Of a stretch of DNA of 64,000 bases, positions 46,907-64,000 are shown piece by piece. This stretch comes from Latrodectus hesperus (Eukaryota > Arthropoda > Arachnida > Araneae > Theridiidae), in NCBI GenBank assembly GCA_037975125.1, contig CM075862.1, positions 38,945,524 through 39,009,523 on the forward strand. Reading direction: 5' to 3'. The translations under genes were made by a program, and so were the position numbers. The number at the start of each line of letters is the position of its first letter. The first letter of the stretch is position 1. The notes beneath the pieces are model-generated. The model had not been told where the DNA came from. It saw only the letters and a program-made list of their open reading frames with translations, and did no database searches.

Positions 46907-47940
46907 TTAGGCATGTTCAAAGTAGTCTCCTCTAGCATGAATGCACTTTTGTAGACGAATTTTCCACAGATTAAATCCCTCAAGCCATTCATTTCTTCGA
47001 ATAGATGAAAAAAATGCATTTATAGCCACATCAATCTCTTCTTCTGAATGAAAACGACGTCCACGTAAGTTCTTTTTTAGATTAAAGAATAACCAAAAAT
47101 CGCACATAGCTAGATCAGGTGAATATGGTGGATGTTCGATCACTTTAATTTGTTTTTGTTTAAGAAACTAAACTGTTAATCCGGCTATATGTGAAGATGC
47201 ATTGTCATGGTGAAGCATTTGTCCCCTAACATTCAGTTCTTGAAGAATTTCTGGAAGACATTTTGTGGTATACCAGTTTGCTGTTACTGTCTTCTGTCCT
47301 TCCAACTTGATGACTTTGACCAATCCCGTAATTCTGAAGAAAACGGCATACATCTCTTTTTGCAGTGCGCGTTGTTTTTTCACCATTGTCGGCGTGGGAT
47401 CAAGACCCATACTTTGCTTTCTTGACGTGTTGGAACGTTAAAAAACGGTATGTACGTTTCATCACCTGTTACAATTTTAGAAATGATGCGGTGGAGCATA
47501 TCATTCAGCATAATAAGAGTTTCTTTACTGATTCAGACACGCTTTTCTTTTTGATGCTCTATTAGATTATGAGGAACCCAACGGTAATCTACTTTTTTCA
47601 TATGTAATTCTTCATGAATGATTTTGTGTATGGCTGCGGATCCAATGTTAAATTCCTTCTGTTTCATTTGATAGGTACAGCGATTATCATCCATTAACAT
47701 TTTTCGTATGGCAGACACATTATCCGGGATTACTGCTAACGGCGGCCTTCCTATGTGTTCTTCATCCTGAAGAAAATTGCGACCTCTTCTAAATTCTCTA
47801 AACCATCTGAATACACTAGCACGAGCTAGAGATTCATCACCAAATGCTAATTGCAACCGCTAAACGCATTCTTCTTGATTTAATCCTGCTTTGAAATCGT
47901 AGAAAATCATAGCGCGAAAATGTTCTCGCATCAACTCCAT
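46907..47940 (-). pseudogene. mariner transposase (D,D34D), disabled
   Basis: From ATG at 47938-47940 to TAA at 46907-46909, about 345 codons, the normal length. The N-terminal helix-turn-helix region includes VFRWFREFRRGR and the GRP linker (HIGRPPLAV); WVPHNL follows. The catalytic triad is present: D in TGDET (47461-47463), D in HHDNASSH (47204-47206) and D in LAMCDF (47099-47101), with 34 residues between the last two, and YSPDLA just before. Lesions: TAG at 47860-47862 (likely from CAG), TGA at 47533-47535 (likely from CGA), a frameshift near 47400, and TAG at 47168-47170 (likely from CAG). All three stops fit single C-to-T changes, typical of a decaying copy. No active product is expected. 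Confidence 0.95.
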
Positions 47941-48078
47941 TTTCTCTCCTGTTTAAAATTTATTCCACGCTAAACAAGTTGAAGTAATTCAGTAAAAAAT
48001 CGTCTTCTGTGTTAAAATACTTTGTACTTTAAAATTAAACCGTTATTTTTATTTTGTAAATTCTCGTCTGCGCGTGTC

Positions 48079-48102
48079 TCAAAAATTTCAGAGTAACCCT
48101 CG
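48079..48102 (-). repeat. mariner terminal inverted repeat, right
   Basis: Reverse complement of the left repeat with one mismatch in the first 20 bases. Confidence 0.92.
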
Positions 48103-48389
48103 TATCAGAAACCTTAATCTAATATAACATGAAATAAAATCTCTTAATGTATGTAACATATATTTTTAAAATTAGTATATAGTTTCATATGAAAATGGAA
48201 TCAATGAATATTTGAGGTCATATGTAGCAGCTGCAGGAATCCCAACACCTTTCCTTGACAAAATTTCTAAAACTTATAAAACTGCATTATGGACCATAAA
48301 TAATGACACTCTTAGTTTGAGCTAGTTTGGAGCTTATTGGAGCTCGTCAAGTAATCTCTCGTACTGGGCCTGAAGTTTATTTTTTGACA

Positions 48390-48570
48390 TTATGTGGTAG
48401 ACAACATAAGGTTATGAAGTGTGCATTACCTTCATAGTGTGTCGTATTGATGAGCAGCAAACCTTTATAACCTCCAAAATTCCAGACCACCCCCCTGATA
48501 GACGTGCATGCGGAAAGTAGGAGAGTAAAATCCATCTTCCGTTATTCAACAGTGGATGGTATCGACTGAG
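48390..48570 (-). repeat. SINE fragment, family B
   Basis: On the minus strand TGTTGAATAACGGAAGATGG, then CTTTCCGCATGCACGTCTAT, then GGTCTGGAATTTTGGAGG, aligning with 13085-13215 and with the TGTTGAACAATGAAAGATGG of 61403-61605. The tRNA head is not recognisable. The 107-codon ORF here is incidental. Confidence 0.5.
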
Positions 48571-48599
48571 TACTTTCCAATTGATGTGCACTGTCCAAT

Positions 48600-50719
48600 C
48601 ATGTAACCACAATAGTGCAAAGACTTTTAAAGTAACATGAGTTGTCAACACGACCAATATGTACGCTTCTAACGACAATGCAGCATAGAGACAAATGACA
48701 ATGTCCAACGGCAATGCTGGATACAGTAATGTCACAATGTCGTCTTCTCATAGTTCTTTGAAATCTTCAATGTCATTCTTCTCTGTTCGTTCTCCATGCA
48801 GTATTTTGATTATTGGTTTCCCTATATATTTCTCTAGGTTAAGAGGAGACATCGTTTACTTACTTTTAATATCACCATGGCATCCCTACATCTAGAAGAG
48901 AGAGGGAGAGAAAGAGAGGTACACACAGCTAGGAAATCATAGATAGTTTTGCTTTCTGCAGATACATCTGTAAAGATACGTACTAAATGTTTTTCAACTT
49001 TTGCTCTATGTCTAGCATTTTCTATCAGTAAAACACATCTCCGAAAATGCAATGCTATCTGACAGATAATTAAAATAATCATAAAAATAATTTTCGGCTG
49101 GTAGGATGTCCAATACACAATTTCATTACTAAGCATTTGTTTGAAAAGTTTTTAAGGTATCATCATGTATATGAATACAATCAAATATATGGAAATAAAC
49201 ACTATCTCCTAAAAAAGGATAATTATAAACTAAAATTTTCTGTTTTATTAGCTATAAAACAATGTACCCATTAATATTAAATGTATTTAAATATCATAAA
49301 AAATAATAGAAATTTTAATAAATAATGAATGCCATGTAAAAATAAATTTCTTAATTTTTGACATTGAAAAGCAAAATAATAATAATAACAATATTTTGTA
49401 TAGCTTTATATAATCTATAACTAACATTTTCAAGCGAAAATATTATTGATATAATAGAGTAATAAATCGCATGATTGATTCCCAGTAACATTTGGAATAA
49501 TCTTTGAAAAGTGAGAAACAGTGAATCATTTATCACATTTTTAAGATGCATATATATTTGTTTTATTTTTATCAATGAGAACCATACATTATCGATTATA
49601 AAATAAAACATTCATTCATAAAACTCGCCTTAAAATATTAATTTCCTTTGGGCTTTGTATTTTTACTTGTGACTTAGGAGAATTTTAAAATCTTCACGTA
49701 TTACAATATTTGCCTAAAACTGTTAAAACTAATTGTATATTTTTTATCATTATAAAAATTTTTCAGAAATTTTATTTTTGTAAAATGTAAATTTCATAAT
49801 ATCCTTTGAAAATTTCGTAAATTTTTATCTAGGAAATTTAATTATTGACATAGTAATTAACTAAGTTTATATCTATACAATAAATAATATTGATTTCATG
49901 AGTTTTAATAAATTAATAATAATTTTCTTTTGTTTTTATTACTTGCTTTTGTAGTAGTACCCAAAATATTCGCTTGCATAACCCATTTTAAAATGCAAAA
50001 ATATTAAGGATTCTTTCTTTAAATAAAAAATATTGAGAATTTACTTAGAGTTACTTAAATAAAGTTGATTTAGTAAATATTCTTTAACTTATCTATTAGT
50101 TTTAGAGTTTAAAACCGACTGTACATTAGCAATAGATAAATGTTACATATTCAGTTAGAACTAATTTAACACAATGTAATTTACTGATAACCATGTAAAT
50201 ATAGAAAAATTTACATATTTATATGCACTTTTTTATCAATACTGACTGAAAAATCTCATAACGAGATGAACTTCAGGAAACTGTTTTATTTTGAAATTTA
50301 TTATCAATATAAATACCATCTATTCCCAATTTTTTTATCTGTAAGTTACTTTAATATTTAAGTACGGGTATTTTTCACTGAACTAATTTCTCTACAGGAT
50401 ATGAAAATCCTCTTGTTTTAAAATTAAATTTTTTATTTCTCTATTGTAAGTTACTGGCTACCAATTTCTGCCAAAGGAATAGCCACTAAACACAGGAAAT
50501 CGTCTTTTAATTTTGAACAACGGCTTAGTAACGATATCAAATTCTGAATTGGTACTTTTCTCTCCATACCCCATTACACCGAAGAAATTTAGAGTTGTTT
50601 TTAAATAAATAAATGAATAAAATATCTCAGTTTATATGTTTTGTAGAAAATAATTTTAAAATATATTATACAGAATTTCAGTAACTAACTATACTAAATT
50701 TATTTTATGCATTTTATAG
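48600..50719. other. Mostly AT-rich sequence, no gene seen
   Basis: 48.6-49.0 kb is less AT-rich and includes a GA run near 48898-48920, but no family is recognised. The 100-codon minus-strand ORF at 48834-49136 is within chance and is partly produced by that GA run. Confidence 0.45.
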
Positions 50720-50721
50720 TA

Positions 50722-50749
50722 CACTACTGGCCACCCAAATTGCAACGCC
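50722..50749 (+). repeat. Tc1-like terminal inverted repeat, left
   Basis: Begins CACTACTGGCC and includes TTGCAACGCC; pairs imperfectly with 52089-52116. Confidence 0.8.
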
Positions 50750-50808
50750 AAGAAAGACAAGAGATATCACAACAAAATTTATTTTGTAGATAACATGTTG
50801 ACTAAGAA

Positions 50809-51899
50809 TCAAATGATTAAATTTATAGATTTCTGTGAAGTGTGGTTTCTGCAAAAAATATAGTAGCCAGAGTAGCCGCCATTCTTGGAGATCACCACTG
50901 TCACACGCCTTGGCATTGATTTAAAGAGACTTTGGATGCATTCTTGGGGTACAGCAGACCAAGCAACTTCCACACGCTGCCAAAATTGATCTGGTGTGGC
51001 AGCAGGGGATGTAATCTGGGTCAATCGTTGAGCAACCATGGACCATATGTTTTCTATCGGTGAAATATCCGGAGAGTGAGGCGGCCAGAGAAGCAATTTA
51101 ATCTGGTGATTTACGAAGAACCTTTGGACAATGCGTGCCACATGTGGTCGCGCATAATCCTGTTGAAATATGGCTGCGAGCCAGCCCTGAAGAGGAAAAA
51201 TAACTGGCTACAACATCTCGGAGATGTAGCGCTGGCTGTTTAAAGTACCTGCAATGAGTACTAAAGTAGTGCGAGAGTGATATTCAATACCTCCCCATTT
51301 CATAATACCCGGTGCAGGACCAATGTGGCGGAGCATAACGCAGCTGTTCAGCATCCTCTCTCCATGGTGTCTCCAGACTTGAATGCGAACATCGTGGTGT
51401 TGCAGACTGAAGCGTGACTCGTCAGTAAAAACAATTTCATTCCATTCTGTCATCCACTTCCTTCTTTCATCGCATCATTGGCGGTGGAGACGTCTGTGGC
51501 TCTGCGTCAAGGGTAGACGAAGCAATGGACGTCTTGCAGACAGAGCATTGTGCTGTAAACGTCGTCAAATGATACGCGCAGACACTGGATGATGCGTTAC
51601 ACACTGAGTGTGCTGTGCTATGGTTCGTGATATGGCTGAGTGATCCGTCACTGCCATTCTCACAATTTACCTGTCATCACGTGAAGTGGTGGACTGAGGT
51701 GAATGCGATCGAACACGTCGGTCCGTCGTAACCTCCTACATTCAACAATCATATATCCGCATTACAGTTGTTAGGTTTCGTCCAACACAACTACCGATTT
51801 CCCTGAAAGATAATCCACAATCTCTGTAGGCCACTATCCTTCCTCTATCTAACTCGGATACTTGATCAAAAAAAATGATCGCTGTTTTCTATAAAACAT
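50809..51899 (-). pseudogene. Tc1-like transposase (D,D34E), disabled
   Basis: A probable ATG at 51897-51899 is followed by a T-run indel near 51870, after which a single frame can be read to the end: VSELDRGRIVAYRD (helix-turn-helix), MAVTDHSAISRTIAQ, LSARRPLLRLPLTQSHRRL, then FTDESRF (first D, 51421-51423), QQDYARPHVARIVQRFF (second D, 51157-51159) and SPDISPIENIW (E, about 51052-51054), with 34 residues between D and E. Six in-frame stops break it at 51742, 51736, 51667, 51565, 51475 and 51208 (lowest base of each codon), yet there is no further frameshift. It decayed by point mutation. The usual Asn after the second D (QQDN) is Tyr here. Confidence 0.93.
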
Positions 51900-52088
51900 A
51901 ATTGATCGTTTAAAAAAACACAATTGTCAAAACTTTAAATCGTCGAAATATCCAAGCTTTAAATTGCGCTTTGAAGTGGCGCCACAGGCGCTTGTGATGT
52001 GCGTCTGCACTGAAATTCTAATCATTTGCAAATCTCACCTCCGCTAATGCATGTTACGAATTTAATGTTATTTGCATGCTTCCTTTAG

Positions 52089-52116
52089 AGTGTTGCATTT
52101 ATGGTAGCCTGCAGTG
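52089..52116 (-). repeat. Tc1-like terminal inverted repeat, right
   Basis: Reverse complement starts CACTGCAGGCTACC and includes ATGCAACAC. Confidence 0.8.
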
Positions 52117-52118
52117 TA

Positions 52119-54590
52119 TATGAATTTCAAACTATCCAGTTTGCTGTATCAGCTTCTATGATCTTACCTCAACTATTAGCTGAATTGTTAGCACTATTTG
52201 CCTTTTGTTCAACAATTCATGACCTAGACATCTTAGAATAAATTTGTATTTTGTTATTCTTAAGCAAAGTTAATACTGATTTCATAAATTGAATTGGGTA
52301 ATTATTGAATTTAAAACGTGACTAAAATGATAAGGCAAATAAAACCAGAAGAGGTGTCGAAATTTTTATTTGAACCCTTATAAAATGAAAACATGATTTC
52401 TAAAATTCTCTAACATTTCAGATTAAAAGAAATATATGATACAACGCGTTAAAGAAATGGCATCAAACACCTTCTGTAAATATCTATACAAATATACATG
52501 TGTAAAACAAATTAAGATACTAGTTTAGTATTTTAAAATATTAACTGAACACTGGTGAAATATAATAATTATTAATGTTATATATTTATGTTCATTTTGT
52601 AACTTAATTAAAACAGTTATTTATTGAGTAAGACAAGTCAATATTATTTTACTGTAATAAAATTGTTCTTATAAAGGCTGGATTTGTTGCAGTTATAATT
52701 GAATTAGTTACTTCGATTATATAAGAAACTTTAAATATCTCAAACGAATTAATTTAATCCTTTTAGGAGTATATAAATTATTAACAATTATTTTAATTAA
52801 ATGTTGATAATTTGATTTTATTATAGCCAGATTATTTTGTCTGAAACAAATTTTGAGAACATTGATGAAACTTATAACATTTTAGTCTCATAAAATAAAC
52901 TGTTGATTCAATTAAGTGTTAACTAATGAACTAAGTATATGTTAACATAAATGTAAAGAACACTTTTATTGTTCTTTTTATATATGTATCTTAAAATATC
53001 TCTGAAAAATATTTAACTATACAATGAGATTTAAGTATTATTTTTTCGACTATTAAATCAAATTTCAAAGTGTTGATGTTTTTGTTAACTGAAGATAAGC
53101 TAGTGAAGATGACTACTTTGTATGATTCTAATTGCAAATTTATCAGAATTGATAAATGAATTATGCCATTGAATAATTAAATACTTTTTCCTGATCTTTT
53201 TAGTACATTTTAGATATTTTGCTTTATTTGAAAGGCGTTATCTTTTAAATTCCTTAGATATTAAAACATTATTTCGGTATATTTTTGGAAAGATTTATAA
53301 TAAACTTTCTAAATTTTTCCTAAAATCCTTACATTTAAATAAAAATTATAGTTTTACACATAAAATTAAGAAAGAACAATTCTTAGCTTTCTTAGCACAA
53401 TAAAGACATTTTTACTTTGAATAATTTCTTTAATATACAACTGAAAGTGTTTTGTAAAAGTACAATTGTAGGTGATTGAATATTGCATATTGAAATTACA
53501 GTTTTAAGGTACTTACTTCAATATTTGGAATTCATATTATTTGAATAATAATATAAACATTAAGCATATGAATTGTAGCCTCATCACGAGTAATCAGTAA
53601 TTTAATGATTACTAAGTTTTTAACATAAAATCAAAAGAATTTACTTTTTATATTTTTCTGAAATTTGAACTCTAAGGTTAATATTAAACTAACCCCCTTT
53701 TTTATAAATATTAATTTAAAAACAATGGCTATTGAGTGTCTGGGTCATGATATGCTGTTAACATTTTAGTATTGCAGAAAATATAAATTTCTTTATATCA
53801 ACATAGATATGTAATATGACAGATTTACTCACGAAATAAGATCTAAGCTATTTAAAGTTTTAGTAAAATTTTGCGCGGAAATAAAAAATAACTGCATTAT
53901 TTCTAAGGAAACAGTTAATTATTATTGATTTGCAGTGATTTACTATTGGGATGCAAACTACAACCGTAAAAATGAAAAATTTCCTCAAAATGTGTTGCGA
54001 AGAAAATTCCTAGGGAATTCGAATCAAGCATTTGTAAAAAGGAAATGTTTGGGAAGTTTTCCGGACTTCATTACCTTAATATTTGCTCAAAGTAAATATT
54101 CCAAGAATATTTATTTTTACTTCGGTGAAATGAATGTGATGAGAAACGCATGAGACAAAGTTTGCGTGTTTACATTCCAGATTAAATGTACAGATTTTGG
54201 ATGTAAAAACAAAGTTCAGAGGCTTTGCTCCTTACATTTTGTGTAACAATGAAAGCTCTACTGAAGTATTTCTTTTTGATTTTAACTTTTTTATTCTTAA
54301 GCATATGTTGCAGTTAATATGTTTTTATAAGTGATTCAAAGAAGTGTATAATCTATAAAATTTCACAAAATATGATTTTTAAAATAATCATAAATTATAC
54401 AAATGAAAAAATTAAGATGTTTTCACGATGGTCAGAAGGAGAACAATACTAATAGAAAATCAATAATGTGTAACTATATTTTATTAAAGTAAATAATGAT
54501 AACTTTTATGATTTAATGACGAAACAAAGTTGATTAAATAAAGAAGCAAAGTTATTTTTATAAATTTAATTTTTGTATCAATTAACAATT
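52119..54590. other. AT-rich sequence, no gene seen
   Basis: About 2.5 kb with nothing recognisable; the 72-codon ORF at 53935-54153 shows no family. Confidence 0.5.
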
Positions 54591-54890
54591 TCTGCATTAG
54601 TTCAAAATAACAAAAAAAAGAAATGTGTTGTCAAACATATGAAGAATACAGTAATAATAATAATAATAAGTAAAAATGAATAAAAATATAATAAAGATAA
54701 ATGAAAAGCATATTAAAATATAAATAAAAAGTAATAAAATACATAACTAACGAAAAAATAAAAAATATAAAAATATACGTAAAAAAAATATTAGCATCAT
54801 TATTAACATCATAATAAAAAAAACATTTTTATGAAAAAATAGTTTTAGCATTAAAATTAAAAAAAATAGCAATAAAACTAATTGTCTTAA
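54591..54890 (+). repeat. Strand-asymmetric A-rich tract with (TAA)n
   Basis: About 300 bp in which A greatly exceeds T on the plus strand, including (TAA)n at 54652-54669 and many AAAAAT/AATAAAA words. It directly precedes the GC-richer TGGCCA block, so it may be an expanded A-rich tail or spacer of a repeat. Confidence 0.7.
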
Positions 54891-54894
54891 TTTT

Positions 54895-55070
54895 GCTGGC
54901 CAACAATGGCCAGCATCTGTTTGCCTAACTTATGATCCAGCTCCGGCCCAGTTAATTATGCCCAGCACTCACCCGTGGCCGTAATGACCAGAGCCGGGCC
55001 ATCAAGCAACCATGAGGGGCCAACAAAAAATCGACTTGGCCAGCAGTGGCCAGGATAATTGCAGGCTGTT
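54895..55070. repeat. TGGCCA-rich block, unknown repeat
   Basis: Starts with the inverted repeat GCTGGCCAACAATGGCCAGC (54895-54914) and ends with TTGGCCAGCAGTGGCCAGG (about 55036-55054). Between them lie CGGCCC, TGGCCG and two GGGCCA words. TGGCCA occurs four times, in two closely spaced pairs at the edges. GC content is far above that of the surroundings. It may be a small DNA element or satellite-like unit; no target duplication was found. Confidence 0.6.
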
Positions 55071-58379
<3,309 letters not shown>

Positions 58380-58381
58380 TT

Positions 58382-58401
58382 CTCGCTCTCTCTCTCTCTG
58401 T
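58382..58401. repeat. Short (CT)n run
   Basis: TCGCTCTCTCTCTCTCTGTC-type run of about 20 bp. Confidence 0.85.
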
Positions 58402-58456
58402 CAGTACTATAACTATACATTTACTTCAAATTTATAAAACAAATGTACTTATCTAT

Positions 58457-58994
<538 letters not shown>

Positions 58995-59020
<26 letters not shown>
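58995..59020. repeat. (TA)n microsatellite, 26 bp
   Basis: Short TA run directly after CAACAAC; probably the same TA array as 58461-58599, split by insertion of the block between. Confidence 0.95.
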
Positions 59021-59480
59021 CATTATTTATTTTAACCTGTATAAAATAATGATATTATTAATAATAAGAATTTAAATGATACACAAACTAATGATGTGAC
59101 GAGTATTATAAATTATATTTTTCTTGGAAAGTAATTTTGAACACATTAAATTGATTGGCATATTCCATATTGTTAGTTTTATATTTCATTAAAATATTTC
59201 TCAAAAGATGTTTACACATTAATTCGTAGTACTTAAGTTAGATTTATATTTACTCCATTAATAAGAAACGTTAAATTATACGATTTGCATATTCATCGAT
59301 GCATAGATGTAAATTATATTGCAAGAATTATCGATAAATGCTAATGTATTAGCAAACCTTAAAAAAATGAACATATAAATACAAATTAAATTACGCTTAA
59401 CAGACAAACACTGCTTGTCGCCAAGCATAAAATTTATTTTATTTACATCATTCTTACTTGAAACAAAAAAAATTGCATTT
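59021..59480. other. AT-rich sequence, no gene seen
   Basis: Nothing recognisable. Confidence 0.5.
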
Positions 59481-59484
59481 TACA

Positions 59485-59755
59485 GAACGTTTCCTTTTCT
59501 AGAGGATGTTTAAAATCGCATCTCATTTCATTTTTGAAAGCACACGTTCTTTTAAGCATTTCTCTAAAGGAACTACATTTCCCCCAGCGGAGTTTTTCTA
59601 TGGGTTGCAAAAGAAAACAGTTTGACACGACGTTGATGGGATTTCTGGTAACCATGGGGACGGAATGTTTTCTTCTCTTCCTGCGCGCATTCATTCTTTT
59701 TTGCTACCATTTCACTTCAAATCGCACAAGCATCAGCAGAGGTCAGACAAATTGA
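59485..59755 (+). repeat. Dispersed repeat X, copy 3 (longest)
   Basis: Contains both parts of the repeat: TTTAAAATCGCATCTCATTT ... GGAACTACATTTCCCC, shared with 32600-32712, and GATGGGATTTCTGGTAACCA TGGGGACGGAATGTTTTCTT (split here), shared with 26725-26765. It is much less AT-rich than the surroundings. Short overlapping ORFs on both strands (73 and 83 codons) look incidental. Confidence 0.5.
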
Positions 59756-60751
59756 GCTTAGTTGATAATATTTACATATCCAATAAATTTAATTCAAATA
59801 GTTTTTTTTACAAATACTTCTAATCTACGTTTAATCTTTCGTACATACTAAAATGATAAATAAGTAATTCTATATAGAAAATAGAATGTAATAAATTACT
59901 TGCATGAGTAATTACTTCTTGAAGTAAAATGCACGTGATTTTGAAATTTATTATATGTTTATATATAATATTATATAATTATTTTATACTATACATTTTT
60001 ATGGTATTAAAAAAATGAATTATTTGTTGTTAAACGCAAAATGTTGAACTTCGGCATATTAGATATAGTACGAGGCATACTGTATTCAGAAATGTCTGGA
60101 AGATATGAATTTATGATCAGATGGGAATTATGTTAATTGGATTTATCTATATATGTGTATGATAATGTTGTATGTTTGCGGTGGATATATAACCCACAAA
60201 TATTATGCAAGGTGTCGAATCTAATATATTAAGTAAATCCTTCAAACCTTGATAGGTTTTTGATTCAATTTAAGGAGGCGAATAATAACACACAATAAAA
60301 CCGTTAGTAAAATTCGAGATTTTATAATAATATGCCCTTCAAAAGAATTAAATTAGTTTCACATGCATGATTTAAAACTAGCATCCAGAATAATCTGCTA
60401 AACCATGTTATATCAGGAAATGAATCTGCATTGACCTGTAGTATTGATTTATTACTTCTCTTTCAATGAATGAACTTAATGGGTTTTTACGAATTCCTTG
60501 AGAGAAGTGAACTGATTTTCTGTTGTATTTTCAATTGTTAACATTGGTCTGGGTGAATAGCCATGAAAAAGGGAATTATACTTTTATATATTAGTTGTTC
60601 CAGTTAACAAATGAAATCACAATTTCTGGCTACACGGTGTCGATAGATATTTACATAAACAAATTTTAAATATAACTGATTATAGCTAATTTTTAAATGT
60701 TTGGAGTCATAAATTATTATCGTGATGGCTTTTTAAAAAACGATGAAGATG
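59756..60751. other. AT-rich sequence, no gene seen
   Basis: Nothing recognisable. Confidence 0.5.
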
Positions 60752-60765
60752 TTTTCGAATTTTAT
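60752..60765. repeat. Target-site duplication, left, SINE-A copy 3
   Basis: TTTTCGAATTTTAT; 13 of 14 identical to 61060-61073. Confidence 0.85.
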
Positions 60766-61059
60766 TTTTTTTTCAACTGCGGGAACTTGGATGACGAACC
60801 CTATGCCACAACAAAGCCACAAAATGCTACTCATTTGTGGTTATACAAACCAAGTCATGGAGGTGAGTAGCGTTACCCGCGCTGTACCACCCCAAACCCG
60901 TTTATAGGGTGGGCACATTCATACATCATCACAGAAGAAAGGACTGGAAAACACAAGGAGAATAGAGAAAGAAAGTAACATCCATGCCAAAACCAGGATT
61001 CGAACCCGAGACCCACAGCGCAGGAGTCAGGAGTGCTAACCACTCAGACATCGGTCGGC
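60766..61059 (-). repeat. SINE family A, copy 3
   Basis: Full-length copy on the minus strand. The tRNA head at the right end has an intact B box (GGTTCGAATCC complement at 60997-61007) and a slightly changed A box (TGTCTGAGTGG). The body and the GGCATAGGGTTCGTCA-type end match copies 1 and 2. The tail, read on the minus strand, is a run of about nine A. The flanking 14-bp duplications match at 13 positions, the mismatch again being a CpG transition. Confidence 0.88.
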
Positions 61060-61073
61060 TTTTCAAATTTTAT
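61060..61073. repeat. Target-site duplication, right, SINE-A copy 3
   Basis: TTTTCAAATTTTAT; see the left copy. Confidence 0.85.
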
Positions 61074-61402
61074 AATAGTCTTTTATTTGAATTTATATTT
61101 TGCTTCTAGAAATTTATACTTATCAAAATAGTGTTCAGTGAATCTGAAACAAATTTCTTGACATTTATTTCGATATAGCTATATATTATTTAAAATGAAA
61201 TAATCATTATGTTTATTTCGATGTAATTAGTCCTATGCAATATGCTAGATTTCTGTTCTTTGTTCCACGTCATGCGACCCAATGATCCGTGCATTTAAAC
61301 TAAATATTTATGTAAATAAAATATTTACTGAGAGAAGCTGTTAAAATGTTTTGATTTAAATTCCATTAATTTTTTAATACGAATAATACATGGTCTGAAA
61401 AT

Positions 61403-61605
61403 AGATAAGTGGTAGGGCACTGTGTTTCGGAGAAAAGGTTCCAGGTTTGATTCTGGTCTTTGTTGAACAATGAAAGATGGAAATTCTTCTCAATTAAGCA
61501 TTCACATCTGTTGTGGTGGTGCTTGAGAGTTTTACAGGTTTAATGCCTTTCAAAACATGAATCCGCTATCTACTCCTGGAAAACAATACGAACTGGATAC
61601 TAAAG
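61403..61605 (+). repeat. tRNA-derived SINE, family B (best copy)
   Basis: The head reads AAGTGGTAGGGCACTGTG, then TTTCGGAGAAAAGGTTCC and a B-box-like GGTTTGATTC (61444-61453). The body starts TGTTGAACAATGAAAGATGG and continues through GTGGTGGTGCTTGAGAGTTT to ATCTACTCCTGGAAAACAAT. The same order is seen on the minus strand at 5030-5255 and in partial copies near 4885, 13085 and 48390. The B box is degenerate and no clear target duplication is seen, so the family is older than family A. Confidence 0.55.

Positions 61606-64000
<2,395 letters not shown>

Larger units (their letters stand above)
46846..48102 (-). mobile_element. Complete mariner element, 1257 bp
   Basis: Both ends are visible: CGAGGGTCACTCTGAAATTT at the left and, in reverse complement, CGAGGGTTACTCTGAAATTT at the right, with the similarity extending over about 24 bp. 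TA lies directly outside at 46844-46845 and 48103-48104, the mariner target duplication. The length is standard for mariner. The transposase inside (minus strand) is broken, so the element is dead unless mobilised in trans. Confidence 0.95.
50722..52116 (-). mobile_element. Tc1-like element with both ends, 1395 bp
   Basis: Left end CACTACTGGCCACCCAAATT and right end in reverse complement CACTGCAGGCTACCATAAAT agree at about three quarters of 28 positions. TA lies outside each (50720-50721 and 52117-52118), as for Tc1/mariner. The transposase on the minus strand covers most of the interior. The terminal divergence and six stops show it is old. Confidence 0.88.

Noticed and set aside
47207..47565. 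Plus-strand ORFs within the mariner element
   Set aside because: They are antisense shadows of the transposase, whose motifs lie on the minus strand.
48834..49136. 100-codon minus-strand ORF
   Set aside because: It runs partly through a GA-rich simple repeat and shows no family motif.
59443..59755. Overlapping 83- and 73-codon ORFs on opposite strands
   Set aside because: They fall in dispersed repeat X, whose other copies do not keep either frame open.

Overview
The window is eukaryotic, very AT-rich (roughly three quarters A+T by eye), repeat-dense DNA with no recognisable host protein-coding gene. The transposon mix (mariner D,D34D, Tc1-like D,D34E, Helitrons with arthropod-style ends, jockey-type LINE remnants, several tRNA-derived SINE families) and the very long (TA)n tracts point to an arthropod. 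My best guess is an arachnid, most likely a spider; this is inference from repeat content, with no diagnostic host gene to confirm it.

Layout. 1-12 kb: AT-rich unique DNA with old tRNA-derived SINE fragments (families B and C here) and one near-complete SINE of family A at 10127-10416 with target-site duplications. 12-18 kb: four (TA)n tracts and a second family-A SINE at 13639-13939. 18-26 kb: mostly unique AT-rich DNA, a pogo/Tigger-like remnant at 21.1-21.7 kb and a LINE RNase H remnant at 25.36-26.19 kb. 26-34 kb: a 250-bp MITE with a perfect 8-bp target duplication at 29539-29788, and a heavily broken LINE reverse transcriptase/RNase H remnant at 30.18-31.64 kb that has no long ORF. 35-40 kb: long (TA)n tracts around two head-to-tail Helitrons that share both ends; only the second carries a piece of helicase. 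41-43 kb: a 188-bp tandem repeat and another (TA)n tract. 46.8-48.1 kb: a complete but dead mariner. 50.7-52.1 kb: a complete but dead Tc1-like element. 54-64 kb: an A-rich tract with a TGGCCA-rich block, further (TA)n tracts, a GC-rich probable SINE between two of them, a third family-A SINE, and a family-B SINE copy.

Nothing here works as a gene system. The window is a graveyard of transposons of differing age inside a host intergenic or intronic region. All transposon coding regions seen are disabled by stops, frameshifts or truncation. Fourteen (TA)n tracts total about 2.6 kb; they generate most of the long ORFs (Ile-Tyr repeats) by chance, and none of these should be read as proteins. 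The best candidates for new description are the MITE, the autonomous/non-autonomous Helitron pair with (TA)n tracts growing at its ends, the family-A SINE, the TGGCCA-rich block and a three-copy dispersed repeat with a conserved core.
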